From Pseudomonas anguilliseptica (GTDB lineage Bacteria > Pseudomonadota > Gammaproteobacteria > Pseudomonadales > Pseudomonadaceae): 64,000 nucleotides of DNA. Of this stretch, positions 8,902-19,851 are shown piece after piece. The DNA lies in the NCBI RefSeq assembly GCF_900105355.1, contig NZ_FNSC01000001.1:248001-312000 (forward strand). Reading direction: 5' to 3'. Under the pieces are notes generated by a model. The model was not told the origin of the DNA and did not search any database. It saw nothing but the letters and a program-made list of their open reading frames with translations. Position numbers and translations under genes: made by a program. The first letter of the stretch is position 1; each line of letters starts with the position of its first letter.

Positions 8902-9417
8902 CTAGAAACTCATGCGGTAATGCAGGCTATAGCTCTCAACCCCGTCGTTAGGCTGTTTAAGCCCGGCGTTGGAGTAATGCAGGGCGCGCAGGCCAACCTC
9001 CTGCCCAGCGAAACGCACACCAAAACCGATGCGGTCTTCGAACTGGAAAGACGAGCCCAGATCGTTGTCTTCCAGCTCGGTGCTGCTGAACGCGGCAATG
9101 CCGATCCCGGCTTCGATATAGGGTTTGAAGCGCTCGCCAGCAAACTCGTAAACAAACACCGGGCTCAGCGAAAGGCTGTGGTTGCCGGAGGCTTCATCCC
9201 CATCCCAGTAGGTGTACGCCGCATCCCAGTAACCGGTCAGGCGACCGACGTCACTGGCAAACCAGCTCTGCTTGAAATCGAGCTGGGTGCCCAGACGGTA
9301 GGTCATGGTCGAGTCGCCCGTCTGGCCGACCGCCAAACTTAGATCCATCGCCTGCACGGCACTCACCTGCCCCCAAGCCAAGGCCGCCAGCGCAGCCAAG
9401 GTCACGACTTTTCTCAT
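8902..9417 (-). CDS. pagL: PagL-like lipid A 3-O-deacylase
   Basis: This 171-residue outer-membrane beta-barrel protein has a signal peptide (MRKVVTLAALAALAWGQVSA, cleavage near VQA). PagL removes the 3-O acyl chain from lipid A. The catalytic residues are recognisable in LRALHYSNAGLKQPNDGVE: His147, Ser149 and Glu161, with the spacing of P. aeruginosa PagL (His126, Ser128, Glu140 in the mature protein). The C-terminus ends in phenylalanine (YRMSF), the usual outer-membrane assembly signal. The gene stands alone between the rtc terminator and murI. Confidence 0.92.
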   Translation of the reverse strand: MRKVVTLAALAALAWGQVSAVQAMDLSLAVGQTGDSTMTYRLGTQLDFKQSWFASDVGRLTGYWDAAYTYWDGDEASGNHSLSLSPVFVYEFAGERFKPYIEAGIGIAAFSSTELEDNDLGSSFQFEDRIGFGVRFAGQEVGLRALHYSNAGLKQPNDGVESYSLHYRMSF

Positions 9418-9506
9418 GGTAATAATCCTTATCCACCCAAGTAGAAGTTTGCTGACACTGCCTGAGAGTATAAAAATCTTTAGCTGCAGAGAAAGCCGAC
9501 TTACGG

Positions 9507-10304
9507 CTAAACAGTGCTGGGCAGACCGCTGACCAGCGCCGCGTCGCCCCAGAGCAACGGCAACACCCGCTGCATGGCTGCGGGATCGCCGCTCGACCAG
9601 AACTGCGCAGGCTGCGCCGGGCCGCTGGCCAGTAAATCATGGCAAGTCAGCAGGCGCTGAACCTGCCGCGCCACCGCGACCCCAGTGTCGATCAGGCTGA
9701 TCGAATCCGGCACCAGGCTGCGCAGCAGCGGCTTGATAAAGGGGTAATGGGTGCAACCGAGAATCAGCGTATCGCAGCCCTCGGCCAGTAGCGGTTCGAC
9801 AAAGCCCTGCAGCAACTCGCGAGTGGCGGCGCTATCCAACTCACCGGTTTCAATACGCTCGACCAATCCCGGACAGGGCTGAGTAATCACCCGCACATCG
9901 CTGGCAAACCGGTCGAGTAGCGCGGCGAATTTGGCGCTTTTCAGCGTGCCAGTGGTGGCCAGCACACCCACCACGCCGGATTGCGTCGCAGCCGCCGCAG
10001 GCTTGACCGCCGGCTCCATGCCCACCAAGAGCAGCTGCGGGTACAACTCACGCAACTCGGCCACCCCCGCCACCGTGGCGGTGTTGCAGGCCAGCACCAG
10101 CGCTTTGGCGCCCTGGCTGAGGAGAAACTCGGCCAGCACCCGGCAACGCTCGCGGATAAACTCCGGGCTCTTTTCACCGTAGGGCACATGACCACTGTCG
10201 GCCACATAGAGCAGCGACTCATTCGGCAGCAACGCGCGAATCTCGCCCAGCACCGACAAACCGCCGACGCCGGAATCGAATACGCCAATCGGCGCGTTAG
10301 TCAC
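9507..10304 (-). CDS. murI: MurI, glutamate racemase
   Basis: MurI makes D-glutamate for peptidoglycan. The GTG at 10304 gives [14 protein letters not shown] at the N-terminus and a 265-residue protein; longer in-frame starts run back into moeB. The catalytic cysteines are in LACNTATV (Cys73) and GCTHYPF (Cys184), and the substrate motif [10 protein letters not shown] is present. The start overlaps the moeB stop by 8 bases, so the genes are translationally linked at the end of the hemA-prfA-prmC-moeB-murI operon. Confidence 0.97.
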   Translation of the reverse strand: MTNAPIGVFDSGVGGLSVLGEIRALLPNESLLYVADSGHVPYGEKSPEFIRERCRVLAEFLLSQGAKALVLACNTATVAGVAELRELYPQLLLVGMEPAVKPAAAATQSGVVGVLATTGTLKSAKFAALLDRFASDVRVITQPCPGLVERIETGELDSAATRELLQGFVEPLLAEGCDTLILGCTHYPFIKPLLRSLVPDSISLIDTGVAVARQVQRLLTCHDLLASGPAQPAQFWSSGDPAAMQRVLPLLWGDAALVSGLPSTV

Positions 10305-11082
10305 CGCAGACCACCCCACATACACTGCAGCCCGGATCACGCTTGACCCGCAGCTCACGGAACCGGCTGCCAAGCGCATCGATCAACAGCAAGCGGCCAA
10401 CCAAGGGTTCACCAAACTGTGCCAGCAGCTTCAAGGCTTCCAGCGCCTGCAAACTACCGACCAGCCCCACCAACGGCCCGACTACGCCGGCTTCGCTGCA
10501 CGTCAGCTCGGCCTCGCTGCCATGACCGTAGATGCAGTGATAGCACGGGCTGTCATCACGGCGAGGGTCGAATACCGACAGCTGGCCTTCCAGGCGGATC
10601 GCCGCGCCACTGACCAGCGGCACTTTGGCCGCTACGCAAGCGGCGTTGACCGCCTCGCGGGTGCCGAAGTTGTCCGAGCAATCCAGCACCAGGTCAACCG
10701 CCGCTACGGCGGCAGCCAGGGAGTCGCTGTCCAGGCCCTGGCGGTGCGCTTGCAGGCGCAGCTGTGGATTGATCGCCAGCAGACGCTGGCTCGCCGAATC
10801 GACCTTGCTCTGACCGATGCTGGACGTATCGTGAGCAATCTGTCGCTGCAGATTGGTCAGGTCGACCGTATCGAAGTCCGCCAGATGCAACTCGCCCACC
10901 CCGGCAGCAGCCAGGTACAGCGCCACCGGCGAGCCCAGGCCACCGAGACCGATGATCAGCACGCGGCTGTTTTTCAGGCGCAGCTGGCCGGCGATATCGA
11001 TCTGTTGCAGCAGGATCTGCCGACTGTAGCGCAGCAGCTCCTCGTCATTCAGCATGTCGTGCGGGCTCATGGCGTCACTCAT
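10297..11082 (-). CDS. moeB: MoeB/ThiF-family adenylyltransferase
   Basis: This enzyme adenylates the C-terminus of a ubiquitin-like sulfur carrier such as MoaD. The ATG at 11082 gives 261 residues beginning [20 protein letters not shown]. The nucleotide-binding loop [19 protein letters not shown] and the following [15 protein letters not shown] are intact, as are the cysteine pairs CYHC and CSVC that bind zinc. It overlaps prmC upstream and murI downstream by 8 bases each. MoeB is the usual annotation at this locus; HesA/ThiF activity cannot be excluded. Confidence 0.93.
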   Translation of the reverse strand: MSDAMSPHDMLNDEELLRYSRQILLQQIDIAGQLRLKNSRVLIIGLGGLGSPVALYLAAAGVGELHLADFDTVDLTNLQRQIAHDTSSIGQSKVDSASQRLLAINPQLRLQAHRQGLDSDSLAAAVAAVDLVLDCSDNFGTREAVNAACVAAKVPLVSGAAIRLEGQLSVFDPRRDDSPCYHCIYGHGSEAELTCSEAGVVGPLVGLVGSLQALEALKLLAQFGEPLVGRLLLIDALGSRFRELRVKRDPGCSVCGVVCGD

Positions 11083-11908
11083 TATCAAAGCGTCCCAGAC
11101 TGATGCGCTCATGGCCGCCGAGGTCACGCCGGCTTTCCACCGCGTTAAAGCCGCGCGCACTAAGCAGCTCGCGCACCGCTGCGGCCTGGTCAAAGCCATG
11201 TTCCAGCAGCAGCCAGCCGCCTGCTTCAAGATAGTCCGGCGCCTGTTGGATGATCAGGCGGATATCATCAAGACCGTCCGCACCCGCCACCAGGGCACTG
11301 CTCGGCTCGAAGCGCACATCACCTTCGGCAAGGTGACGGTCATCGGCAGCAATGTAAGGCGGATTGCTGACGATCAACTGATAGCGCTGCCCGGCCAGCG
11401 CGCTAAACCAGTGGCTTGCAATAAAGCTGGCATTGGCCAGTTTAAGGCGGGCGCGATTGCGTTCGGCCAGCGACACCGCCTCGGGCACACGATCCACACC
11501 GGTCAAGCGCCAGGCAGGGCGCTCGCTGGCCAAGGCCAGGGCAATCGCACCGGTACCGGTGCCCAGATCGAGCAGCGCGGCAGGCGTGGCGGGTAACAGC
11601 GCCAGAACGGCCTCCACCAACAGCTCGGTATCCGGACGCGGAATCAGGGTGTGCGACGCCACCTCCAGGTCCAGGCTCCAGAAGCCCTGCTGGCCGAGGA
11701 TATAGGCCACCGGCTCACCGGCCTGACGCCGAACGAGCGCGGCCTGATAACGCTCAAGCTGCTCATCCTCAAGCTCGCGCTCCGGCCAGGTACGCAGATA
11801 GCTGCGCGACGTGCCAAGGACATGGGCGAGCAAAAGCTCGGCGTCCAGGCGCGGGGTGGGCGAGTCGGGTAGTGCGGCAGCGTTGAGCAGAGAGTCGATG
11901 GTGGACAT
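11075..11908 (-). CDS. prmC: PrmC, release-factor glutamine methyltransferase
   Basis: PrmC methylates the GGQ glutamine of RF1 and RF2. The start at 11908 (MSTIDSLLNAAALPD) gives 277 residues. The S-adenosylmethionine site DLGTGTG is at 114-120 and the catalytic NPPY at 182-185. Its substrate RF1 is encoded just upstream. The gap between the two genes carries an imperfect palindromic repeat, so transcription through it is likely but the genes are not tightly coupled. Confidence 0.97.
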   Translation of the reverse strand: MSTIDSLLNAAALPDSPTPRLDAELLLAHVLGTSRSYLRTWPERELEDEQLERYQAALVRRQAGEPVAYILGQQGFWSLDLEVASHTLIPRPDTELLVEAVLALLPATPAALLDLGTGTGAIALALASERPAWRLTGVDRVPEAVSLAERNRARLKLANASFIASHWFSALAGQRYQLIVSNPPYIAADDRHLAEGDVRFEPSSALVAGADGLDDIRLIIQQAPDYLEAGGWLLLEHGFDQAAAVRELLSARGFNAVESRRDLGGHERISLGRFDNE

Positions 11909-11917
11909 ATTTCTCTC

Positions 11918-12001
11918 GTAGGGTGGATCGGGGCGCGCAGCTCGCGCTTTATCGATCCACCGCAGACATCTGGTGGATGAAAAAAGCGTCATCCACCCTA
12001 C
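11918..12001. repeat. Imperfect palindromic intergenic repeat, copy A
   Basis: The element opens GTAGGGTGGAT and closes ATCCACCCTAC, with internal segments ATCGATCCACC and GGTGGATGAAAAAAGCG. The same arrangement recurs at 39339-39414. Both copies lie in short gaps between co-directional genes. It resembles the small dispersed repeats found in Pseudomonas genomes. Just beyond it, 12014-12037 holds another palindromic motif (GTAGGGTGCGCCGTGCGCACC). Confidence 0.8.
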
Positions 12002-12041
12002 GTGGTACATGGCGTAGGGTGCGCCGTGCGCACCACAGGAC

Positions 12042-13124
12042 TCAGTCGCCCAGCGCAGCCAGCTGATCGGCCTGATATTCGACCAGCAGCGGCTCGATAA
12101 TCGCTTCGACGCCGCCGGCAATCACTTCGCCCAGCGAATACAGGGTCAGGTTGATACGGTGATCAGTCACCCGAGCTTGCGGGAAGTTGTAGGTGCGGAT
12201 GCGCTCGGAACGGTCACCGGAGCCCACCAGCAGTTTTCGCGAGTCGGAAATTTCCTTGTGCGCGGCGGCTTCCTGCTGGTCCTTGAGTTTCGCCGCGAGC
12301 CAGGCCATGGCCTTGGCGCGGTTCTTGTGCTGTGAGCGCTCTTCCTGACATTCCACCACGGTGCCGGTGGGGATGTGGGTGATGCGGATCGCCGAGTCGG
12401 TGGTGTTGACGTGCTGACCACCCGCACCGGAGCTGCGGTAGGTGTCGACACGCAGATCGGCCGGATTGATGTCGATGGCCATTTGCTCATCCGGTTCGGG
12501 CAGTACCGCGACGGTGCAGGCTGAGGTGTGAATACGGCCCTGGGATTCGGTTTCCGGAACGCGCTGCACGCGGTGCGCACCGGATTCGAACTTGAGCTTG
12601 CCGTAGACGTTGTCGCCCTCGACCCGAGCAATTACTTCCTTATAGCCGCCATGCTCGCCTTCGCTGGCCGACAGCACTTCTACGCGCCAGCCCTGCTTCT
12701 CGGCATAACGCGAGTACATACGGAACAGATCACCGGAGAAGATCGCCGCCTCGTCACCACCGGTGCCGGCACGCACTTCGAGGAACACGTTACGGCCGTC
12801 GTTGGGGTCTTTCGGCAACAGCATGCGCTGCAGCGTGGCTTCCAATTCGATCAATTGCGCCTTGGCTTCGGCGACTTCTTCCTCGGCCATTTCACGCATG
12901 TCCGGGTCGCTGTCCTTGAGCAGCGCCTGGGCGCCTTCCAGATCCGCCTGCACTTTACGAAAGCTGCTAAACGCCTGATACACCGGCTCAAGCTCGGCGT
13001 ATTCCTTGGAATAGGCGCGAAACTGCGTCTGGTTGCTGATCACTTCGGCATCACCGAGCAGCGCAGTCAGCTCTTCGAAACGATCCTGCAACAGGTCGAG
13101 TTTATTGATCAGTGACGCTTTCAT
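12042..13124 (-). CDS. prfA: Peptide chain release factor 1
   Basis: RF1 ends translation at UAA and UAG. The 360-residue protein is standard length. It carries the peptidyl-hydrolysis motif GGQ at 235-237 ([16 protein letters not shown]) and the stop-codon reading tripeptide PET at 190-192, the equivalent of PxT. It starts 9 bases after the hemA stop and is followed by prmC, which methylates its GGQ glutamine. Confidence 0.98.
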   Translation of the reverse strand: MKASLINKLDLLQDRFEELTALLGDAEVISNQTQFRAYSKEYAELEPVYQAFSSFRKVQADLEGAQALLKDSDPDMREMAEEEVAEAKAQLIELEATLQRMLLPKDPNDGRNVFLEVRAGTGGDEAAIFSGDLFRMYSRYAEKQGWRVEVLSASEGEHGGYKEVIARVEGDNVYGKLKFESGAHRVQRVPETESQGRIHTSACTVAVLPEPDEQMAIDINPADLRVDTYRSSGAGGQHVNTTDSAIRITHIPTGTVVECQEERSQHKNRAKAMAWLAAKLKDQQEAAAHKEISDSRKLLVGSGDRSERIRTYNFPQARVTDHRINLTLYSLGEVIAGGVEAIIEPLLVEYQADQLAALGD

Positions 13125-13133
13125 TGCAGACCT

Positions 13134-14429
13134 TTATTGATTGACCGAGCTGCTATGGGTAGATGCAGGCGGCGCGCCCTCGTCGAGGGCAAACAGTTCC
13201 TGAGCCACGCCCAGTGCATCGACGCGGCCGTCAGCGGAGAATTTTTTCAGCTGCACGCTGGGCGCATGCAGCAACTTGTTGGTCAGGCCACGGGCCATTT
13301 GCGCCAGCACATCTTCGGCGGAGCTGCCGTTATTAAGCAGACGCAGGGCCTTGCTCAGCTCCTCGTCACGCAAGCGCTCGGCTTGCTGACGGTAGGCCTT
13401 GAGCACATCCACCGCTGCCAGCTCGCGCAGGCGCTGCATAAAGTCACGGGCACCGGCGCTGACCAGTTCTTCGGCGGCCTGGGCCGCGCCCTGACGACTT
13501 TTGAGGTTTTCCGCGATCACCTCATGCAGGTCATCCACGGTGTAGAGGTAGACGTCATCCAGTTCGCCAACTTCCGGCTCGATATCACGCGGCACGGCAA
13601 TGTCGACCATAAAGATCGGCTTGTGCTTGCGCTGCTTCAGCGCCCGCTCCACCGCGCCCTTGCCGAGAATTGGCAGCTGGCTGGCAGTGGAGCTGATAAC
13701 GATATCGCTGTTGACCAGTTCATCAGGGATTTCCGACAGCAGCACGGCGTGCGCGCCGAACTGCTCGGCCAGGCTGCTGGCGCGCTCCAGGGTGCGGTTA
13801 GCCACGACGATGCGCTTGATGCCCTGATCGTGCAGGTGGCGGGCGACCAGGCTGATGGTCTCGCCGGCACCGATCAGCAGCGCCTGGCTGCGGTGCAAGT
13901 CGGCGAAAATCTGCTTGGCCAGGCTGACGGCGGCAAAAGCCACGGATACCGGGTTTTCGCCAATCGCGGTATCGGTGCGCACGGTCTTGGCAGTGCTGAA
14001 GGTCGCCTGAAACAAGCGCCCGAGCAGCGGGCCGAGGGTGCCGGCCTCACGTGCGACGGCAAACGCCGATTTCATCTGGCCGAGAATCTGCGGCTCGCCC
14101 AGCACCATGGAGTCCAGCCCCGAGGCCACGCGCATCATATGGCGCACGGCGTCGTCATCGGCATGGATATAGGCGCAGGCACGCAGTTCTTCGAGGCTCA
14201 AGCGATGGTAGTCGGCCAGCCAGGCCAGCACTTCGTCAGCGCTCAACTGGTCCTGCTCGAGGTACAGCTCACTGCGGTTGCAGGTCGAAAGAATCGCCGC
14301 CTCCCGGCTGCTGGTACGCTGGCAGAGCTGCTGCAATGCCTCAACCAACTGCTCAGGAGTGAAGGCCACGCGTTCGCGGACGTCCACCGAGGCGGTCTTG
14401 TGGTTGATACCGAGGGCAATAAAGGCCAT
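13134..14429 (-). CDS. hemA: Glutamyl-tRNA reductase
   Basis: HemA reduces glutamyl-tRNA to glutamate-1-semialdehyde, the first step of tetrapyrrole synthesis. The ATG at 14429 gives 431 residues starting [19 protein letters not shown]. The catalytic cysteine lies in [11 protein letters not shown], the NADPH site in [16 protein letters not shown], and the dimerisation tail is present. It is the first gene of the prfA-prmC-moeB-murI operon and is divergent from the lipoprotein gene at 14613, so both promoters should lie in the 183-base gap. Confidence 0.98.
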   Translation of the reverse strand: MAFIALGINHKTASVDVRERVAFTPEQLVEALQQLCQRTSSREAAILSTCNRSELYLEQDQLSADEVLAWLADYHRLSLEELRACAYIHADDDAVRHMMRVASGLDSMVLGEPQILGQMKSAFAVAREAGTLGPLLGRLFQATFSTAKTVRTDTAIGENPVSVAFAAVSLAKQIFADLHRSQALLIGAGETISLVARHLHDQGIKRIVVANRTLERASSLAEQFGAHAVLLSEIPDELVNSDIVISSTASQLPILGKGAVERALKQRKHKPIFMVDIAVPRDIEPEVGELDDVYLYTVDDLHEVIAENLKSRQGAAQAAEELVSAGARDFMQRLRELAAVDVLKAYRQQAERLRDEELSKALRLLNNGSSAEDVLAQMARGLTNKLLHAPSVQLKKFSADGRVDALGVAQELFALDEGAPPASTHSSSVNQ

Positions 14430-14612
14430 GCACGTCGCTGACAGGGAGTGGAAGCCGGCAATTGTCCTACTTCGGCAAAGCGAGAACAACCACTGCGGCC
14501 TATTGTCCCAATAGCCAGGTTCATCTCTTAATCCGCATCATTGCAGCCCATGGGCTTGCCCCAGCGCTTGTGTCATGATGCCCAAACCGCAGGTTGGCCA
14601 CATACTCTTCCT

Positions 14613-16343
14613 ATGAATAGATCCTTCGCGTTGCTGACTGCCGCTGCCTTTTTAAGCGGCTGCCAGACTTTTGCCCCCTCTGCCCCGGATGGCACGCCAC
14701 CGGTGGAGGATCCCGCTGTTGTCGCCACAGAAACCCAGCCGCAGGTTTACCGCAACTTCAGCCAGGAAACCCTGCTGTCGCTGCTGATTGCGGAACTGGC
14801 GGGCCAACGCAACCGCTTCGACATTGCCCTGGAAAACTATGTAGAACAGGCCAATGCCACTCAGGATGCAGGCGTCGCCGAGCGCGGCTTTCGTATAGCC
14901 GAGTACCTCGGCGCCGAGCAGCCTGCACTGGAAACCAGCCTGCTGTGGGCCAAGACCGCCCCCGAAAATATTGACGCGCAGCGCGCCGCTGCCGTGCAGC
15001 TGGCCCGCGCCGGCCGCTATGACGAATCCATGACCTTTATGGAGCAGGTGCTGCAGCGTCAGGGCAACACGCATTTCGACTTCCTCGCCCTATCCGCTGC
15101 TGAAACCGACCCGGATACCCGCGCCGGCCTGCTGCAAAGCTTCAACCGCTTGCAATCGAAATACCCGGACAACAGCCAGCTGCAATTTGGCAAAGCCCTG
15201 CTGCTGCAACAGGATGGCCAACAGCAGAAAGCCCTGGAGCTGCTGGAGCAACAACCCAGCAAAGATCGCCCCATCGCCTCAATCCTGCTGCATGCACGCC
15301 TACTGCAAAGCCTTGAGCGCAACGACGACGCTCTGCCACTGCTGGAAAAAGGCATTGAGCAGCATCCGGACGACAAGCGCCTGCGCCTGACCTACGCGCG
15401 CCTGCTGGTGGCCGAAGACCGCCTGGATGAAGCCAAGGATGAGTTTGCCTCGCTGTTGCAGCAATACCCCAGCGACGACGACCTGCGCTTCTCCCTGGCG
15501 CTGGTCTGCCTGGAAGCCAAAGCCTGGAAGGAGGCGATTGTCTACCTGGAAGAACTGGTCGAGCGCGGCAGCCACAGCGAAGCGGCGCACTACAACCTGG
15601 CCCGCGCCTACGAAGAACTGGATGACATCCCCAGCGCACTGATCGAATACGCCTTGGTTGGCCCCGGCAATGACTACCTGCCCGCCCAGGCTCGGCAGAG
15701 CGATCTGCTGTTCAAGGCGCAACGCGCTGATGAAGCCTCCGAGCGCCTGCGCCAGGCCCGCGAGAGCCAGCCAGACTACGCCATCCAGCTGTACCTGATC
15801 GAAACCGAGGCCTGGTCCAAGCAACAGGACACCGAGCGCGCCTGGCAGCTGATCCAGCAAGCCCTGGAACAGTTCCCGGAAGACCTCAACCTGCTCTACA
15901 CCCGCGCCATGCTCGCGGAAAAACGCGACAACCTTGCCCTGCTGGAGCAGGACCTGCGCTTTATTCTCGAGCGCGAACCAGACAACGCCATGGCCCTCAA
16001 CGCCCTGGGCTACACCCTGGCCGACCGCACCACACGCTATGCCGAGGCCAAACAGCTGATCGAGCAAGCGCGCCAGCTCAACCCGGAAGACCCGGCGATT
16101 CTCGACAGCCTCGGCTGGGTCAATTACCGCCTGGGCAACCTGGATGAGGCTGAGCGCCTGCTGCGCCAAGCGTTGCAGGCATTTCCCGACCACGAAGTCG
16201 CCGCCCACTTGGGTGAAGTGCTGTGGGCACAAGGCAAGCAGAAAGAAGCGCGCAAACTCTGGCGTGAAGCCCTGAAACAGCAGCCCGACAGCACTATTCT
16301 GCGTAGCACCCTGCTGCGCCTGACCGGAGCAGAGACACTCTGA
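14613..16343 (+). CDS. TPR-repeat lipoprotein upstream of lolB
   Basis: The ATG at 14613 gives a 576-residue protein with a lipoprotein signal ([17 protein letters not shown], acylated Cys17). At least eight tetratricopeptide-like repeats follow, for example [22 protein letters not shown] and [26 protein letters not shown]. It corresponds to the conserved Pseudomonas TPR protein encoded before lolB. TPR proteins bind partner proteins; the partner is unknown. Its TGA shares one base with the lolB ATG, so the two are translationally coupled. Location is probably the periplasmic face of the outer membrane. Confidence 0.88.
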   Translation: MNRSFALLTAAAFLSGCQTFAPSAPDGTPPVEDPAVVATETQPQVYRNFSQETLLSLLIAELAGQRNRFDIALENYVEQANATQDAGVAERGFRIAEYLGAEQPALETSLLWAKTAPENIDAQRAAAVQLARAGRYDESMTFMEQVLQRQGNTHFDFLALSAAETDPDTRAGLLQSFNRLQSKYPDNSQLQFGKALLLQQDGQQQKALELLEQQPSKDRPIASILLHARLLQSLERNDDALPLLEKGIEQHPDDKRLRLTYARLLVAEDRLDEAKDEFASLLQQYPSDDDLRFSLALVCLEAKAWKEAIVYLEELVERGSHSEAAHYNLARAYEELDDIPSALIEYALVGPGNDYLPAQARQSDLLFKAQRADEASERLRQARESQPDYAIQLYLIETEAWSKQQDTERAWQLIQQALEQFPEDLNLLYTRAMLAEKRDNLALLEQDLRFILEREPDNAMALNALGYTLADRTTRYAEAKQLIEQARQLNPEDPAILDSLGWVNYRLGNLDEAERLLRQALQAFPDHEVAAHLGEVLWAQGKQKEARKLWREALKQQPDSTILRSTLLRLTGAETL

Positions 16344-16960
16344 TGCTTGCTCGCCACCTGATAGTTTTCAGCCTGATTACATTACTTGCAGGCTGCGCTG
16401 GCCTGACCTCCCGCGAAGCCCTTGAGGGCCAGGGCGATGCGCAAAGCTGGCAGACCCACAAGCAGCAGATCAGCCGCCTGGACGCCTGGCAGATCAACGG
16501 CAAAGTCGGCATCCGCGCACCGAAAGACTCCGGTAGTGGCACCCTGTTCTGGCTGCAACGCCAGGATTACTACGACATCCGCCTGTCCGGCCCACTAGGT
16601 CGCGGCGCTGCACGCTTGACCGGCCGCCCTGGCGCCATCCAGCTGGAGGTGGCCAATCAGGGCCGCTACCAGGCCGAATCGCCGGAACAACTACTGCAAG
16701 ACCAGCTCGGACTGAACCTGCCGGTTTCGCACCTGCTCTGGTGGATTCGTGGCCTGCCCTCCCCCGACAGCAAAAGCCGCCTGAATCTCGACAGCCACAG
16801 CCACCTAGCGCAACTGAGCCAGGACGGCTGGCACGTCGAGTACCTGAGTTATGCCGAGCAGAATGGTTTTTGGCTGCCAGAGCGCATCAAGCTCAGCGGT
16901 TTTGATCTGCAAGTCACCCTGGTGATCAAGGACTGGCAGCCACGCCAGCTCGGCCAATGA
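16343..16960 (+). CDS. lolB: LolB, outer-membrane lipoprotein receptor
   Basis: LolB accepts lipoproteins from LolA and inserts them into the outer membrane. The 205-residue protein has a lipoprotein signal with LLAGC (acylated Cys18). The motifs [20 protein letters not shown] and [11 protein letters not shown] are typical of the family. It overlaps the TPR gene by one base and ispE by four (ATGA), giving a compact three-gene unit. Confidence 0.96.
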   Translation: MLARHLIVFSLITLLAGCAGLTSREALEGQGDAQSWQTHKQQISRLDAWQINGKVGIRAPKDSGSGTLFWLQRQDYYDIRLSGPLGRGAARLTGRPGAIQLEVANQGRYQAESPEQLLQDQLGLNLPVSHLLWWIRGLPSPDSKSRLNLDSHSHLAQLSQDGWHVEYLSYAEQNGFWLPERIKLSGFDLQVTLVIKDWQPRQLGQ

Positions 16961-17832
16961 GCGCTCCAGCAATTCCCGCCGCTGCCGAATTGATTCTGCC
17001 GGCGCCGGCCAAGCTCAACCTGATGCTGCATATCCTCGGCCGCCGTGCCGATGGTTATCACGAACTGCAAACGCTGTTTCAGTTTCTCGACTTCGCTGAT
17101 GAACTGGGCTTTGCCCTACGCACCGACGGTGAAATTCACCTGCATACGCCCATCGACGGCGTGCCCCATGACAGCAACCTGATCGTGCGTGCCGCGCGCC
17201 TGCTGCAACAGCAAGCCAAATGCACACTGGGGGCCGATATCTGGCTGGACAAACGCCTGCCTATGGGCGGCGGCATCGGCGGTGGCAGCTCAGATGCCGC
17301 CACCACCCTGCTCGGCCTCAACCACCTGTGGCAGCTGGGTTGCAACGAAGACCAACTGGCCACCCTGGGCCTCAGCCTGGGAGCAGACGTACCGGTATTC
17401 GTGCGCGGCCACGCGGCCTTTGCCGAAGGTGTGGGTGAAAAGTTGCAACCGGTCACCCTGAGCGAACCCTGGTTTCTTGTCGCGATTCCGCAAGTACTTG
17501 TCAGCACAGCGGAAATTTTCTCCGACCCCGAGTTGACACGGGATACGCCGCCCATTAAAGTTCGCAGCCTTCTTGAGGGGGGTGGTCGTAATGACTGCCA
17601 GCCGGTGGTCACGAAGCGTTATCCAGAAGTTCGTAACGCTTTGATCTTGTTGAACAAATTTGTTCAAACCAGATTAACCGGCACTGGAGCTTGTGTGTTT
17701 GGGAGCTTCCCAAACCAGGACGATGCTGATAAAGTCGCCCGCCAACTTCCAGCCACTTTGCCAAGTTTTATTGCCCAAGGCCGCAACATCTCGATGTTGC
17801 ACCGCAAGCTAGAAACATTGGTCAGGAAGTGA
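16957..17832 (+). CDS. ispE: IspE, 4-diphosphocytidyl-2-C-methylerythritol kinase
   Basis: IspE is the ATP-dependent kinase of the MEP isoprenoid pathway. The 291-residue GHMP kinase shows [20 protein letters not shown] at the N-terminus, the ATP loop [20 protein letters not shown], and the C-terminal GTGACVFG motif. It overlaps lolB by four bases and is followed by two tRNA-Gln genes and prs, the usual Pseudomonas order. Confidence 0.97.
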   Translation: MSAPAIPAAAELILPAPAKLNLMLHILGRRADGYHELQTLFQFLDFADELGFALRTDGEIHLHTPIDGVPHDSNLIVRAARLLQQQAKCTLGADIWLDKRLPMGGGIGGGSSDAATTLLGLNHLWQLGCNEDQLATLGLSLGADVPVFVRGHAAFAEGVGEKLQPVTLSEPWFLVAIPQVLVSTAEIFSDPELTRDTPPIKVRSLLEGGGRNDCQPVVTKRYPEVRNALILLNKFVQTRLTGTGACVFGSFPNQDDADKVARQLPATLPSFIAQGRNISMLHRKLETLVRK

Positions 17833-17875
17833 ATGTCCGCTTTTAGTAATTAAGAGCACAGAGTTGTACGGTAAT

Positions 17876-17950
17876 AGGGGCGTCGCCAAGCGGTAAGGCA
17901 CCAGGTTTTGATCCTGGCATGCGTTGGTTCGAATCCAGCCGCCCCTGCCA
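17876..17950 (+). tRNA. tRNA-Gln (TTG), first copy
   Basis: It is a full cloverleaf with acceptor AGGGGCG/CGCCCCT, anticodon stem CCAGG/CCTGG around TTTTGAT (anticodon TTG), T loop TTCGAAT and an encoded CCA at 17948-17950. Confidence 0.97.
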
Positions 17951-18002
17951 TTTCCGCCCTGGAGCGGATACACAACTCAAGGCATTCGGTTACACAGGAT
18001 AC

Positions 18003-18077
18003 AGGGGCGTCGCCAAGCGGTAAGGCACCAGGTTTTGATCCTGGCATGCGTTGGTTCGAATCCAGCCGCCCCTGCCA
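18003..18077 (+). tRNA. tRNA-Gln (TTG), second copy
   Basis: It is identical to the copy at 17876-17950 over the whole gene including CCA, and the three bases that follow also match. It is a tandem duplication with a 52-base spacer, lying just upstream of prs. Confidence 0.97.
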
Positions 18078-18123
18078 TTTTCTGTACTCATCCAGGTATA
18101 CCCCCAGCCGGCAGGTACTGCGC

Positions 18124-19065
18124 GTGTCCAAGATGATGGTTTTTACGGGGAACGCTAACCCCGATCTGGCGCGACGTATCGTACGTCAGCTGCACATTCC
18201 CCTCGGTGATGCTTCTGTCGGTAAATTTTCCGACGGCGAGATCATGATTGAAATCAACGAAAACGTCCGCGGTAAAGACGTCTTCCTGATTCAACCGACG
18301 TGCGCGCCAACCAACGATAACCTGATGGAACTGGTAGTGATGACCGACGCCTTCCGCCGCTCCTCAGCGACCCGAATTACTGCAGTTATCCCCTACTTCG
18401 GCTATGCCCGCCAGGATCGCCGCCCGCGCTCCGCTCGCGTGGCAATCAGTGCCAAAGTTGTGGCTGACATGCTCACCGTTGTAGGCATCGACCGGGTGTT
18501 GACCGTCGACCTGCACGCGGATCAGATCCAAGGCTTCTTCGATATCCCGGTAGATAACATCTACGGCTCCCCCGTACTGGTGGACGATATCGAAGACCAG
18601 CGCTTTGAGAACCTGATGATTGTCTCCCCGGACATTGGCGGCGTGGTGCGTGCTCGCGCTGTGGCCAAGTCCCTGGGTGTTGACCTGGCGATCATCGACA
18701 AGCGCCGCGAGAAAGCCAACCACTCCGAAGTGATGCACATCATCGGTGATGTTGAAGGCCGTACCTGCATCCTGGTCGACGACATGGTGGATACCGCCGG
18801 CACCCTGTGCCACGCCGCCAAAGCGCTGAAAGAACATGGTGCCTCGAAAGTCTTCGCCTACGCCACGCACGCTGTATTGTCTGGCCGCGCAATCGAAAAC
18901 ATTGAAAAATCCGTACTCGACGAGCTGGTGGTGACCAACACCATCCCGCTGTCCGCTGCGGCGCAATCCTGTTCGCGTATTCGCCAACTGGACATCGCCC
19001 CGGTAGTCGCTGAAGCGGTTCGTCGCATCAGCAATGAAGAATCGATCAGCGCGATGTTCCGTTAA
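18124..19065 (+). CDS. prs: Ribose-phosphate pyrophosphokinase
   Basis: Prs makes PRPP from ribose-5-phosphate and ATP. A GTG start at 18124 gives [20 protein letters not shown] and a 313-residue protein; ATG at 18133 is a weaker alternative. The motifs [17 protein letters not shown] and the PRPP loop [16 protein letters not shown] are intact, as is the flexible-loop region [13 protein letters not shown]. It lies after the tRNA-Gln pair and before rplY. Confidence 0.97.
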   Translation: MSKMMVFTGNANPDLARRIVRQLHIPLGDASVGKFSDGEIMIEINENVRGKDVFLIQPTCAPTNDNLMELVVMTDAFRRSSATRITAVIPYFGYARQDRRPRSARVAISAKVVADMLTVVGIDRVLTVDLHADQIQGFFDIPVDNIYGSPVLVDDIEDQRFENLMIVSPDIGGVVRARAVAKSLGVDLAIIDKRREKANHSEVMHIIGDVEGRTCILVDDMVDTAGTLCHAAKALKEHGASKVFAYATHAVLSGRAIENIEKSVLDELVVTNTIPLSAAAQSCSRIRQLDIAPVVAEAVRRISNEESISAMFR

Positions 19066-19116
19066 TTCGGCACACGCCCTGAGCGCAAACGCCCTGCCCT
19101 GATGGCAAGGCTTTTC

Positions 19117-19163
19117 AACCAACCGTCCCGTCGCTGGTCGCAAGCGTAACGGACGGTTTGGTT
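19117..19163 (+). promoter_or_regulatory. Long hairpin in the leader of rplY
   Basis: AACCAACCGTCC (19117-19128) pairs with GGACGGTTTGGTT (19151-19163) with one bulged T. The loop (about 22 bases) can form its own small stem. Only TTATTTT follows, so it is a poor terminator. It ends about 9 bases before the rplY ribosome-binding site, so it may be either an attenuated prs terminator or a translational control element. Confidence 0.5.
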
Positions 19164-19179
19164 ATTTTGGAGAAGTGAA

Positions 19180-19782
19180 ATGACTGAATTTGCCCTGAAT
19201 GCCGAAGTGCGTTCCGACCTGGGGAAAGGTGCGAGCCGCCGCCTGCGTCGTAACGTTGCCATGGTTCCTGCCGTAATTTACGGTGGTGAAAAAGCCCCAC
19301 AATCGATCAGCCTGCTGGCCAAAGAACTGGCCAAACTGCTGGAAAACGAAGCAGCCTACAGCCACGTGCTGAGCCTGAACGTAGCTGGCAGCAACGAAAG
19401 CGTGATCATCAAAGCCCTGCAGCGCCATCCAGCCAAAGGCTATGTGCTGCATGCTGACTTCGTTCGCGTAGTCGCTGGCCAGAAACTGACCGCTATCGTT
19501 CCCCTGCACTTCATCAACCAAGAAACTTCGGTTGGCGTGAAGCAGCAAGGCGGCGAAGTCTCCCACGCTCTGTCGGAAGTAGAAGTTTCCTGCTTGCCGA
19601 AAGACCTGCCGGAATTCATCGAAGTCGACATGGCTGCCGTTGAAGTGGGTCAGATCGTTCACCTGGCTGACCTGAAACTGCCGAAAGGCGTTGAGCTGGT
19701 TGCACTGGCTCACGGTAACGACCTGGCTGTGGCTAACATCCACGCCTCCCGCGTTGCTAAAGACGAAGGCGCTGCCGAGTAA
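19180..19782 (+). CDS. rplY: 50S ribosomal protein L25/CTC
   Basis: L25 binds 5S rRNA. The 200-residue protein has the N-terminal L25 domain (about 1-95, starting [20 protein letters not shown]) and the C-terminal TL5/CTC extension. This is the long form usual in Pseudomonas. A clear ribosome-binding site, GGAGAAG, precedes the ATG. The gene lies between prs and pth. Confidence 0.97.
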   Translation: MTEFALNAEVRSDLGKGASRRLRRNVAMVPAVIYGGEKAPQSISLLAKELAKLLENEAAYSHVLSLNVAGSNESVIIKALQRHPAKGYVLHADFVRVVAGQKLTAIVPLHFINQETSVGVKQQGGEVSHALSEVEVSCLPKDLPEFIEVDMAAVEVGQIVHLADLKLPKGVELVALAHGNDLAVANIHASRVAKDEGAAE

Positions 19783-19851
19783 TCCTCGCAGTGTCGGAAA
19801 CCAGCTCGGCATGCGATTCTGCCGAGCTATTTCCACAAAAGGGCTCCTAAG

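Noticed and set aside
17876..18077. The tandem tRNA-Gln copies as attachment sites of a mobile element
   Set aside because: Only 52 bases separate them and no integrase or cargo is present; it is a simple tandem tRNA duplication.
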